A stretch of 64,000 bases of DNA from Lunularia cruciata (Eukaryota; Streptophyta; Marchantiopsida; Lunulariales; Lunulariaceae), in assembly GCA_948567375.1 (NCBI GenBank), contig OX419757.1, positions 47,306,001 through 47,370,000 on the forward strand, written 5' to 3'. Below the pieces are notes generated by a model that did not search any database, had not been told where the DNA came from, and saw only the letters and a list, made by a program, of their open reading frames with translations. The number at the start of each line of letters is the position of its first letter. The stretch's first letter is position 1. Below, piece by piece: positions 9,464 through 19,656 of this stretch. A program made the translations under genes and the position numbers.

Positions 9464-11002
9464 TATTCCCCCGCCGCTAGTTGGTGACGTCCTTGTCGCC
9501 AATGAAGCTTTGAATTCGTGGATGGCCATCTCTGCATTGTGGAGGTGAGATAGAGGTTCCCAGGTGGCATCATGAAGAGGATATCCTTTCCAAAGGACCT
9601 TGTACTTCGTATGTTGGCGACAGCCTCGTTGAATGTGGCGACGTGCAAGGATACGATCAACTTCGTACTCTTCATGATCATTGATAGGGATAGGAAGAGG
9701 GGGAGGTTGGACTCAAGAGGAAAAGGAAGAGGGGTTAGGAACAAAGGGTTTCAACTTGGAAACTTGAAAGACAGGATGGATACACATGTGACGAGACAAG
9801 GCAAGATGATAAGCAATAGGAGAGACAATTTGGGTGATATCAAAGGGTCCTATCCAATTAAGGGCAAGTTTACAAACTTAGGTATCAAGTGGGAGAGGGA
9901 GGTTACTAGAGGATAACATGACTTTATCACCGACTTCAAAGGTGAGATCTTGACAATGGTGGTCCGCATATTGTTTTTGGCGATTCTGAGCAACAAGGAG
10001 GTGGGACTTGGCTTGTTGGAGCGATTGGGATATAGTGGTCAAGAATGTGGAAGTATGAGGAACCTGAGATGGGGGAGCAAGAAGAGAATCTGGAACAAGC
10101 GGATCTTGGCCAAAAGTGAGAAAGAAAGGAGAGAATCCGGTGCTTGCCTATTTGGAATTGTTGTAGGCGAATTTGGCAGCGGCAAGACATTCATCCCAAT
10201 TGGTATGGTGGACATTGACAAAGGCACGCAACATATCTTCCAATGTGCGATTTGCATGTTTGGTTTGTCCATCAGTTTGAGGATGATAGGCCGTGGACAA
10301 AGCAAGCTTGGTGCCGAGTATCTGAAAGAGTGCTTGCCAAAACTTCTCGGTAAAGCGAGGATCACGGTCGGAGATGAGTACGTGTGGCATTCCATGTTGC
10401 TTGAAGACATTGTTGAAGTAGATTTGCGCTAAGGTTGGAGCATCCACGGTATCACAGGTGGGTGCCAAGTGGATTTGCTTACTAAGCTTATCCACAAGCA
10501 CCACGATGGCGGTGTGTCCTTGTTTTGTCTTTGGCATGGATGTGATGAGATCCAAGCTCACATGCTCCCAACAAGCTGATGGAACCACAAGCGGTTGAAG
10601 GATTCTACCCGGCTTCTGATTGCTGGCCTTGTTGCGTTGGCAACTCTCACATGATTGGACAAATTGTCGAACATCACGTGTCATGTTGGGCCACCACCAT
10701 TGACGTTGGAGGGTACCTAAGGTCTTGTCCACACCCATGTGACCAGCAATGGGTAAATCATGGGCTTCTTGAAGGCGCACAAGTCGAAGATCACCTTTGG
10801 CTGGAACATAGATCCGGTCCGCATGGAATAGAAGGCCTTCCTTGAAGGAGAAGGTGTTGTACTCCTTGTCACCAGTTGTTAGCCGAACATGTACCATTTG
10901 GAAGAAGGGATCTTGTTGTAGAGCTAACCAAAACTCGTTATGAATCTTGGGATCAATTGACACCATCCTAATTATTGCCGTGATGAGAGGAAGAGACTTC
11001 AA
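9464..11002 (-). pseudogene. Integrase and chromodomain of element C
   Basis: The open part 10148-11002 holds the integrase zinc domain (H-x3-H at HDLPIAGHMGVDK, CESCQRNK), the catalytic core (SLDLITSMPKTKQGH, LISDRDPRFTEKFW, NRTLEDML) and stops after FAYNNSK. The GPY/F module and the chromodomain continue to the left in shifted frames up to the polypurine tract. All three DDE residues are present although the gene is broken. Confidence 0.85.
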
Positions 11003-12123
11003 ATCAGGTCATCGTGATAGAGCATCAGGGATGACATGGAACCGACCTAGTTTGTACTCAAGTTTGATGTCAAACAATTGGAGTTGCTCTTCCCATCGAT
11101 GATGTCGACTCTTCATGTGCTCTAGATGTAAGGTCTACAATAATGGCTTGTGATATGTTTGCATGATCACTTGTTTCCCCAAGAGATAATGCCTCCATAC
11201 CTTGATAGCATATACCATTGCAAGTTGTTCCCGATCTCGAGCAGAGTAATTTCTTTCAGCTATATTTAGTCGGCAAGACACAAAGGCAATAGGATGTAGT
11301 CCCTTTGGAAATTCTTGTTGCAACACAGCTCCAATTGCAAAGTTAGAAGCATCAAAATCAACCACACAAGGTAGTTGAGGATCATATGGTTGAAGAATGG
11401 ATCTTGAAGACACCATACGCTTTAACTTCTAGAATGCTTCTTCATGCTTGGTGGTCCATTGGAAGCTTGAGTTCTTTCCCAAGAGGTCAGTTAATGGTGC
11501 AACCACATGAGCATAATAGTGGATGAACCGTTGGTAAAAACTGGCCAATCCATTGAATGCTCGTACTTTGGTAGCATCCTTCGGGGTAGGCCAATCAGTA
11601 ATGGCTTGATCTTCTCTTCTTCCATCTTGATCCCCTCTGATGAGATCTTATGACCCAAGAAGGTAACCTCTTTCTACCAAAAAGCACACTTTGACTTCTT
11701 GTAGTAAAATTTCCAATGTCATAGTCATCTTAGGACTTCTCTCACATGATTCTTGTGTTTTGCCTTTGTCCTACTATAGATTAAGATATAATCTAAGGAA
11801 ACTACCATGTACTGATCCAATAGTCCCTCCAACACCCGATGCATCTGATCCATGAAGACTGCTGTAGCATTAGTGAGTCCAAAAGGTAGAACTCTCCACT
11901 CAAAATGTCCATACCTTGTGTGAAAGGCAGTCTTTTGCACGTCCTCTCCTTCAATAGGAATTTGCCAATAGCCGCTACAAAGATCTAGCTTGGAAAAGTA
12001 CCATGCTCCACTTAATTGATCAAGCAGGTCATTGATCCGAGGCAAGGGATATGCATTCTTCACGGTTTGCTTATTGAGCCCACGGTAATCAATACAGATG
12101 TCCTCCATCCTTCTTTGGAACAA
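11003..12123 (-). pseudogene. Reverse transcriptase C-terminal part and RNase H of element C
   Basis: Open pieces are 11725-12123 ([48 protein letters not shown]) and 11135-11416 (CVVDFDASNFAIGAVLQQEF, NYSARDREQLAMVYA). The catalytic box at about 11785-11800 is decayed: [10 protein letters not shown] where B has [10 protein letters not shown], so the second Asp is Tyr. This copy cannot reverse transcribe. Confidence 0.85.
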
Positions 12124-12660
12124 ATAGTACCGGTGCTCCCCACGGAGAGGTACTCTGTCGTATGAAATCTTTCTCCAACAACTCTGTAAGTGGTGTTTGC
12201 AACTCCTCCAACTCCTTTGGTGAGAGCCAATAGATTGGTCTACTCACTTGAGTACTCCCTAGCAATAACTCGATCTTGAAGGGCATACCTAGATCAGAGG
12301 GTAATCCCTTTGGCAGATCATCCAGAAACACATCTGCAAACTCTTGAACTATCCAATCAACCATTGCTTGATGCGACACCTGGCTCTCCTCAGATCTTTC
12401 TTGTGCAATCGGCTTGATCCACACCACGAATACAGACTTATCTTCCTCAAAAGCTTGCTCTATGGCTGCTTCATTAACAAACTTCCCTTCTAGGGACTCA
12501 TCTCTCTTCCAAGCTTGCTCCATGGTTGCCTTCCTGGAAAACTTCCCATCTTGGGACTCATCTCCCTTCCAGATTTGCTCTATGGCTAGCTTCTCAACAA
12601 ACTTCCCATGTTGGGACTGACTTTTCTTAGGTGCCTAACTCAGAGGTGCAAGACAACCTA
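12089..12660 (-). pseudogene. RT N-terminus and spacer repeats of element C
   Basis: 12089-12523 covers the last spacer-repeat unit, the linker ([11 protein letters not shown]-like) and RT up to VPKKDGG, then frameshifts into the next piece. The 60-bp spacer repeats (12470-12625) are present in the same register as in B and D. Confidence 0.82.
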
Positions 12661-12661
12661 A

Positions 12662-13054
12662 TCAGAAATTCCTACCTTGATGTTGTACTTGAATTTGACG
12701 TCGGGTCCAATCGAATTGAACCTTATGACGTTCAAGCCAAGGTAGACCTAGAATGATATCATAGTGTAGAGGTGCCACTACAAACCTCATACACTCCAAA
12801 TACTCCTTCCCAATCTTGAAGGTAATAGGATGCGAGGTGCGGAATGCAGAACCTTTTCTACCATCTACCATCATCAAACTACTTCCAATCACTGGCTTGA
12901 TAGGAATACCTAATTCCTTTGCTACTTGCATAGATATGCAATTCTTTGAACTTCTAGAATCAACCAAAATCCTACAACCCCGATTAGATATTGTACCTTG
13001 CAAGTGAAGCAAACTTGCATAGGTCGAGCCTTCAATCCCATTGGAACTTATCAA
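12662..13054 (-). pseudogene. Aspartic protease of element C
   Basis: Contains GTISNRGCRILVDSRSSKNC, where the active-site triad region reads D-S-R-S (usual D-S-G-S, as in D): the essential Gly is replaced by Arg, so the protease would be dead. IILGLPWLE, the conserved second protease motif, and FDWTRRQIQVQ follow. Confidence 0.85.
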
Positions 13055-13070
13055 GCTCCCAATAGGCGAC

Positions 13071-13980
13071 TCAAAATCTCCTACTGGGATTCTTTGTTTC
13101 CCTGATCATTCTGTTCCATAAACTCCATCTAGGCAACTTTTTGAGGTCGCCCATTCCTAAGTGGACATTCAACAATATGATGTCCAACTTGGCAATAATA
13201 AAAGCAACCTCCATTTTGTCATAATCTTTCTTTATCTGCTGTAACAAGTGGTCTTCATTGGATAACATCAATCTCCATTGGTACCGGTTCTTCCACTTGT
13301 GGTACTGGTAGGTTTTGTGTAGGTCGAGGTCGAGACCAAGTTGTTGCAACTAAAGAATCAAAACGCTCAGCCAATTGTATGGCTTCTTCTACGTTCTGTG
13401 GCTCTCGCATGGTCACTTCCAATCTGGTTCGTGACTTCAATCCTCGCACAAATCAATCCAGAACTTCACCTTCTTGGATATCTGGAATTTGCATGACGAT
13501 ATTTTGAAATTGTGTGATGTAGCTTCTCATTGAGCCAATCTGCCTCAACTCCGCCAATTTATCTTGTGCAGCTCAGGTGGCATTTATAGTCTGAAATTGA
13601 CCAAGTTTTGCATCCTTGAATTTTGCCCATGTCAAAATTGGTGTAACAATTTGTCATTCCGCTCTTTCTACTCGGAATTGCTACCAAAGTTTTGCCATGC
13701 CATCCAACTGACTAGAAGCCAAGAGAATTTGTTTCCGCTCATCTTGAAGATTGGTGGCTTCAAAGTAACATTCACAGTCAAACACAAAATTCTCCACTGT
13801 GCTTGGAAGATTCTTGCCTTCAAACACCTTGGGTTTTGGAAATCGAATGCAATCTTCTCCATCTTGAATTGGCGCTCTGTCTATCTATTCTTGTCATTGT
13901 TGGTCTCGTTCATCCAACAATTAAGTAAGATGCTTGATTTGTTGTTGCATTGCAAGGATAACATCCGGTATTACCGCCAT
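13071..13980 (-). pseudogene. gag of element C
   Basis: Start ATG 13980-13978. Capsid pieces align with B and D (FPKPKVFEGKN region near 13815-13860; LKSRTRLEVTMREPQNVEEAIQ at 13255-13449). The zinc knuckle lies near 13190-13220. Several stops and frameshifts. Confidence 0.8.
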
Positions 13981-14238
13981 TGCTACTTCTCTATTCCACT
14001 ACCCTCAATTTATCTAGTTGATTAACACATAGATACAACACGTCCATTGTTCTCCATAAGTTACAATTGGAAGTATCAAGGGTTCCTCTTACACGATGAT
14101 CATATGTAGAAAATCCTGCCCAAAGCATGAGGTGATGAATTGTGTGAAACAATGCTTTGGTAATATCTGGACATGAAAGTCCCAATGGTTTGGCGGAAGT
14201 GGATTTGGTGGTCCATAAACTCCATCCATCCCATTCCT

Positions 14239-14250
14239 GCTCTGATACCA
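14239..14250 (-). other. Primer-binding site of element C (initiator tRNA-Met)
   Basis: TGGTATCAGAGC on the minus strand, one base from the 5' LTR. Confidence 0.95.
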
Positions 14251-14251
14251 A

Positions 14252-14678
14252 TGTAAAAGACCGAAACCGAGGAGAGAAATAGGAGAATGGAAACTCACAT
14301 TGGGACACTTGAATGAGGAAAAACTCCGAATACCTAGCATGAGCTTTGGCTTTGGTATTTATAGGTAGCATACAAGGCCCTTGAGAAGCTTCTCAAGAAG
14401 TTTCCTCAAGCCGCTTTCTTAGAGTGCAAGCCAAGTTAACTAGGAAGCTTCTCAAGAAGCTTCCTTCTAGAAGCCGCCTACTTGGCGTGCAAGCTAAGCT
14501 AGTTGGAAGCTTCTAGAAGCTTCCTTCTAGAAGCTACTTACTTTAAGGTGCAAGCTAAGCTAACCGGGAAGCTTCCCAAGAAGCTTCCTAGATACTTCCG
14601 GAATATTCTAGGCTCATTTGTCTTATGTGCTACTTTGTGAGCCTGACTGACTTTGCCGCTTAACTCCATATTGTTATA
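14252..14678 (-). repeat. 5' LTR of element C with intact heat-shock elements
   Basis: 427 bp. Heat-shock arrays GAAGCTTCTAGAAGCTTC (14516-14533) and TTCCGGAATATTC (14596-14608) are both perfect. The TATA box (TATAAATA) lies near 14355. The outermost bases have decayed (TATAAC instead of TGTAAC). Confidence 0.92.
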
Positions 14679-14683
14679 GAGGA

Positions 14684-16025
14684 GGATGTTGGGAGTGAGA
14701 GTTGTAGTAGAGCACAATCTTTAGAGTGTTGGAGGAAGTGTTTGAGCAAGAGATATCCTATACTCCCAATCTGCCACTCCCTAATCCTTTTCTCATTAGT
14801 CTTCAAATTCTACATTGTGATGGCTTATGGGATTGGATGGTGGCACATTTTGGGGCGGCATTCATGGAGTCGGTGATAGAAAACTTGGATCTTGTCATCC
14901 TTCTAATGCTCACTTACAAGCAAGTCTAGGATTTGACAATCTATGTGCTTTTATAGATAGAGAATGACTTAATTTTTCTCATGAGCTTCAAGGTGGAGTT
15001 GTGTGGTCCATTTGTCAAAAAGTGAAGAAACTTAATGACAAAAAAGTGCAAGAGATGGGGTCCTAAGAGGTCTAGAGCTTTCAACAATTGAAGGAGTTTG
15101 AAAAAGGCATTTGAAAAGAGAATACCATAATTGAAGAGAGGAGCTAATTTACAATTGGGAGACAAAAATTAAATGATTTGAGTAGATTCTATGGGAGATA
15201 TGATTGATTGAATCAAGAGGGGTAAAATTCATACCTAAAAACACAAAGTAGATCATTTGGAGAAATTTGTAGAAATTGTCATAATCTATTAGTGGATTTA
15301 GAGATAAGATAGAGTGCTTATAGTGCTTAGCCTAAGAAATTTTAGGTTTTGATCAATCTTAGATCCTTTTCAAAGGAGCTGTAGTGGTCTGATTTTGACT
15401 TATATTTATATCATTGAAAAGCTTATCTCACAAGCTTTCAATTGAATTCTAAAAAATGTACATCCAAGTCACACAAAGAAAGTTAGGTCTATATGAGTTG
15501 GGCAGAGTTTTCTTGGTCAGAAGACATAGAATTCTCCACTTGGATTAGAAATTGATTGAAATCTGAAGTACGTATTGGGGGAGCTTAGAGTACAAGTTGA
15601 AATTACCTTGACAAGAGAGCAAGAGTGCTCTAAAGCTCATTTTCGACAAAAAACACAAATAGTTGTTGGTGAATTCTTGTGAGGGGATCTTCTTTGTGCT
15701 TGCAGGCTTGTCTATATGTCTTATTGGTTTGAATTGGTGTGAGATATTACACTTTGGTTCTTTTCTTCTAGGAGTATTGTGTATTTCTCCTTGGTCATGC
15801 TACTAATGATGACCAACAAACCAAGAGTGCATATTATGATGATAGGTTTAGGGTTGCCCGTTATTACCCTATTTGATAACGAGTATACCAAAAACAAGAG
15901 TGGAAGGTTTCAATAATTGGATGACACGTATGCTCAAACTAGTAGTGATAGATTTACACACAACCTTTGATCCATATCTCCACAGCTAGGCACCTTGTGT
16001 GTTCCTAGAAAGAGAAAGGCAAAGT
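14684..16025. other. Right part of insert X: no recognisable gene
   Basis: AT-rich sequence. Short reading frames (for example 14726-14929) have no family features. The stretch 15690-15990 (TAGGAGTATTGTG, GACCAACAAACC, ATGATGATAGG) faintly resembles the untranslated leader of H1 near 40950-41050, so it may be a retroelement leader. I cannot support any coding call. Confidence 0.5.
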
Positions 16026-17290
16026 ATGTTGGAGTGGATAAGACCTTAGATGCAATCAAATGTCATTACTATTGGCCCGAGATGAGCAAAAATGTGATAG
16101 AGTATATTCAAAGTTGCCTACTTTGTCAAAAAAATAAAGCCTCCAATCTAGCTCCTACAGGACTTTTTCAACTCCTCTCTTCCTACACAACATTGGGAAT
16201 AGGTCAACATGGATTTGGTTTATGAATTGCCTAAGACCACCTCTAGGTTAGACTCCATTATAGTCTTTATTGACCAACACAACAAAATGATTCATGTGTG
16301 TCCTATCACCATGGATATCAATGCTGCAAAATTAGCTCAATTGTACTTAGCTACAGTCTTTTCTCACAATGGCCTGTCTTGCATGCTCATCTTTGATAGC
16401 ACTCAATTCACTAGTTTGTTTTGGAGAACACTCTTTGGCATCTATAAAACCAAACTTGTCATGTCTATGACATACCCTCCACAAACTGATGGAAAAAAAG
16501 TGGACCAATTGCACTATTGAAGACATGCTCCAAGGCTCCATCATAGAGAGCAAGGAAAGTGGGAAACCTTACTTCCATTGGTGGAATTTTCTTACAACAA
16601 TTTGGTGAATGCATCTATGCAAGTTAAACCTTTTCTTCCTCATGTATATTGAGCATGCTTACACACCTTCAAGCTTGTTAAAGATCTGCTCAATGGCTAC
16701 AAAAGTTGATGTTCAACACTTTTGTTTCTAAAATCTAACAAGGGGTGAAGAACATCAAGCAATAGTTGCAAATTGCCCAAAATCAACAAAAACTTATATA
16801 GATGGACATTGTAAGCACATGGAGTTCAACATTGGGGATCAAGTGTGGTTGTCTACAACCAACCTCATCTAAGTTGACCCTTGTAAGCGCAAACCTCCTT
16901 TTATTGGGCCTTTCCTCATCCTCCATCAAATTAGCACAGTAGTGGCCTATCACCTTGAGCTACCGCCATACATGAAGATCCATCCAATAGTCCATGTTTC
17001 ATTACTATGTAGATATGCACCCCAACCACCCTTCTTTCATTCCATACAAGAAGGTAGACCTTGTCCAACACTCATTGATGGTCTAGAGGAATACAAAGTC
17101 AAATTGCATTCTTTATAAGTGCATTTGTGGTACACGCCATCTACGAGTGGAATATCTTGTACATTGGAAAGGGTACTTATTGTATAATGTAACATAATAG
17201 TAAGCAACTAACTTGACTCATGCACTTGTGTTAATGGAATCTTTTGAGCAATAGCTTCACAACAAAGACATTACATCTTAAAAGAGAGTG
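16026..17290 (+). pseudogene. Integrase and chromodomain pseudogene of E1
   Basis: Reads VGVDKTLDAIKCHYYWPEMS and CLLCQKNKASN (zinc domain), then the core (ELPKTTSRLDSIIVFID; LIFDSTQFTSLFW, where the usual DRGTQF motif has lost its Arg-Gly), YPPQTDG, LVEFSYNN, and a chromodomain remnant (RVEYLVHWKGY) near 17140-17175. It matches E3 integrase closely. Many stops. Confidence 0.83.
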
Positions 17291-17293
17291 GTT

Positions 17294-17888
17294 TGTAATA
17301 CCATTAGCTAGACATATAATCTAGAGATGGAAATTGGCTTGGTAATATTTGGAGGGATATTATATATGATGGTCTAAGTAAATCAAATAGAGGTATCACC
17401 AAAAGAGTACTTTCACTAATAGGGCAAAGGCCAAAAACACCCTTAAAACTTTAGTCAATTTTGAAGGCTTAAATAGATGAATTAGGCTTTGAAAATGAGA
17501 CCTCCTCCCCTTTAAAGAAAAGAGATATTGCCTTCTCTCCCCTTTTGTCTTATCAAGAGCTTTCCAGAGATACCTCATCCATATTATTCTGAGTTTCCTA
17601 TAGGAAGATTCCCCAAAAATCCCTATGGTCAAACTTGTTTGACCAGCCAAAAGGGACAAGAATTGACATATCACCAATCCATACAACTAATATAAGCTTG
17701 ATGGCATATCAGCAATCCATGTATCTGATTCATGGGTGGAGCTCCCTTTGATTGGATCCTCTTTGGTATATAATAAAGACAAGGTGCTCCTTTGGGGCAT
17801 CAAAGTATTGAGGGATGAAGCCTTATGTTTCTCTTGTGTTTCTTCTTTGTGTTTCTCTTGGAGGTTCTCTTGTCCTTGGAACATTGTA
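17294..17888 (+). repeat. 3' LTR of E1
   Basis: Begins TGTAATACCATTAGC and ends TCCTTGGAACATTGTA; E3's LTR reads TGTAATACC...GGAGTATTACA. It shares GGTATCACCAAAAG, the TATATAATAAAG box near 17770 and CTCCTTTGGGGCATC. It is shorter than E3's LTR, which has an internal duplication. Confidence 0.82.
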
Positions 17889-18484
17889 AGTATGCCTTTC
17901 AAGATCAAGTTGTTTCCAAATAATACTCTTGTCAATAGGCCAATCTATAGACTCTCACCAAAGAAGTTAGAAGAGTTTTGAACAATGTTAACCAATAGTA
18001 CAACATCTCCTTGGGGAGCACACTAAGGAGATGTACTCTTTGTACAAAAGAAGGATGGGTACCCCAAATTTGATACTATATTGACTATCATGGCCTTAAT
18101 AAATAAACCATGATACATATCCATTGCCTTGAATTGATGACTTGTTAGATCAATTGAGTGTTGCACAATACTTTTCAAGTTAATAGATTCTTATTGATAG
18201 GGAGGATGTGAAAAATATTACCTTTCACACAAGGTATAATTATTTTGAGAGGAGAGTTTTACCTTTTGGGCTCATTGATGTTCCAATAGTTTCATATATC
18301 AAATGCATTGGGTGTTAGTCATGCTATTGGATCAATATATGATGGTGTTCTTGGATGATATTTTAAGCTGTAGTAAGATAGAAGAGGTCTAACTTAAGAA
18401 TTATGTATGAGAAGTCCAAAGATGACTCTGCCAATGAAAGTTTTATTGCAAGAGGTTGAAGTATAATTTTTGGCATAAGAAGTT
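17889..18484 (+). pseudogene. Reverse transcriptase relic of element G
   Basis: Starts abruptly at MPFKIKLFPNNT, RPIYRLSPKKLEEF, then VQKKDG, FKLIDSY and a VFLDDIL catalytic box near 18345-18365. Same family as A-D but much more diverged and on the plus strand. Starting right after the E1 LTR at an internal RT position shows a deletion or recombination breakpoint at 17888/17889. Confidence 0.8.
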
Positions 18485-18720
18485 TTTCTACCTCTATCTC
18501 ATTATAGGTTAAAATATCATCCAAGAACACCATCACATATTAATCCAATAGTTTGTCTAATACCCAATGCATTTGATCTATGAAAACTATCAGAACATTA
18601 GTGAGCCCAAAAGGTAAAAATCTCCACTCAAAATGCTCATACCTTGTGTAAAAGGTAATCTTTTGCACATCCTCCCTATCAATAAGAATCTACTATATCC
18701 ACTTCAAAGATCCAACTTCC
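18485..18720 (-). pseudogene. Inverted RT segment beside the G reverse transcriptase
   Basis: Minus-strand RT of the same family, covering the region around KLDL-SGY and the catalytic WCSWMI shadow of FLDD (plus-strand ATCATCCAAGAACACC at about 18519-18534). It repeats in inverted orientation a stretch also present on the plus strand at about 18180-18400, forming a close inverted pair. Confidence 0.75.
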
Positions 18721-19260
18721 AAGAATATGAGTTTCAACTACCTTATATGGTTGATTTTGATACTTGTAATGTTACCATTGAAGTTGTGTTATAGCAAGAA
18801 TTTCCAGATGGATTACATCTAATTGCCTTTATGTCTTGCCAATTAAACACAATACAAAAAAATTACTCTACTTGAGATTGAGAAAAATAAAAATATTATA
18901 TACCACAAAGGTATGGAAACATTATCTCTTGGGAAACAAATGAGATTGCAAACCAATCATAAACTTTTTTTGTAGACTTGATATTTGGAACACATGATGA
19001 GTCTACATTGTGAATGGGAGAACAACTATAATTTTTAGACATCAAGCTTAAGAACAAATTTGGCAAGTTTTATGTTATCCTTGATGCCCTATCATTGTGA
19101 CTTCATTTGAGGACTTTTCTTGAATCTCTCATAATATAGTAATAATTATGAAAATGTCCATTGACTCAAAAAATAATTTTAGGACCACTTTAAAACAAAA
19201 TCTCCTTTCAATTACTACAAGGTCATCTTATAACACACAAAAAATAATACAACATTTTTT
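18721..19260 (+). pseudogene. RNase H relic of element G
   Basis: YEFQLPYMVDFDTCNVTIEV, QEFPDGLHLIAFMSCQLNT and KNYST align with RNase H of B (QLPCVVDFDASNFAIGAV). Frameshifts and stops follow. Downstream integrase of G resumes only at 36335, beyond E2 and F. Confidence 0.78.
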
Positions 19261-19307
19261 CCTCTAAGATAGGCTTTCTATTCTATAAGAGTCAAATATA
19301 TATTTAT

Positions 19308-19420
19308 GGTGTTCCAAGGACATGAGAATCCCAAAGAGAAATACTAAAGAAGAAACATAAGAGAAACACAAGGCTTCATCTCTCAATACTCCAATGCCCC
19401 AAAGGAGCATCTCAAATTTA
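19308..19420 (-). repeat. E-family LTR fragment (inverted)
   Basis: TGTTCCAAGGACATGAGAATC to CCAATGCCCCAAAGGAGCATC matches the end of the E-type LTR on the minus strand (compare 48809-48890). Confidence 0.7.
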
Positions 19421-19434
19421 TTGGTAAGATAGAT

Positions 19435-19656
19435 AGAGGTTTCATGGGTCTAGAGTGCACAACTCAATGAACAAATTCTTGAGAATTTGAAAGATGTGAT
19501 CAATGACTTCAAGATGTCTTTCTTGATGATTTACCCTTAGGATTACCACCAAAAGGAGAGTAAATCATCAAATCAAACTACTTCTTTGGAAGACACCTCC
19601 TTGTCAGGCCCTATATAGACTATCACCTCATGGGTTGTAGGAATATAAGGCTCAAA
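19435..19656 (+). pseudogene. E2: E-family protease-RT spacer fragment
   Basis: DDLPLGLPPKGE at about 19530-19560, then a frame-shifted match to the segment that in E3 reads KTPPCKAPYRLSPHELEE. A 220-bp scrap, plus strand, ending where the LTR of F begins. Confidence 0.75.

Larger units (their letters stand above)
9037..14678 (-). mobile_element. Complete chromovirus-type Ty3/Gypsy element C (5.64 kb)
   Basis: Same family, orientation and layout as B. Two 427-bp LTRs (9037-9463, 14252-14678), a primer-binding site at 14239-14250, polypurine tract CGGCGGGGGAATA next to the 3' LTR, and GAGGA duplications. The coding part is more damaged than in B or D, with several frameshifts. The LTRs differ at roughly 4 percent of sites by eye, so it appears somewhat older than B and D. 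It sits inside insert X, which sits inside E1: three levels of nesting. Confidence 0.93.
8797..16025. mobile_element. Unclassified insert X in E1, itself split by element C
   Basis: E1 integrase sequence stops after GGTCATGTTG (8796) and resumes with ATGTTGGAGTGG (16026). The repeated ATGTTG (8791-8796, 16026-16031) looks like a target duplication. The insert is 8797-9036 plus 14684-16025, about 1.6 kb without C. The left part has a TATATATAGG promoter-like box near 8973, typical of an LTR. The right part has no convincing coding sequence. The ends do not show TG...CA, so the class is open; it may be a decayed LTR fragment or a non-autonomous element. Confidence 0.55.
1639..17888 (+). mobile_element. 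Relic Ty3/Gypsy element E1, split by nested insertions
   Basis: Plus-strand relic of the family best preserved in E3 (44216-49539). Pieces in order are RT-RNase H (1639-2991), the RNase H-integrase linker (8652-8796), integrase-chromodomain (16026-17290) and 3' LTR (17294-17888). Element A interrupts its left end, element B splits it at 2996/8647, and insert X (with element C inside) splits it at 8796/16026. The protein reads across both junctions when the inserts are ignored. Its 5' part is off the window. Confidence 0.85.
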
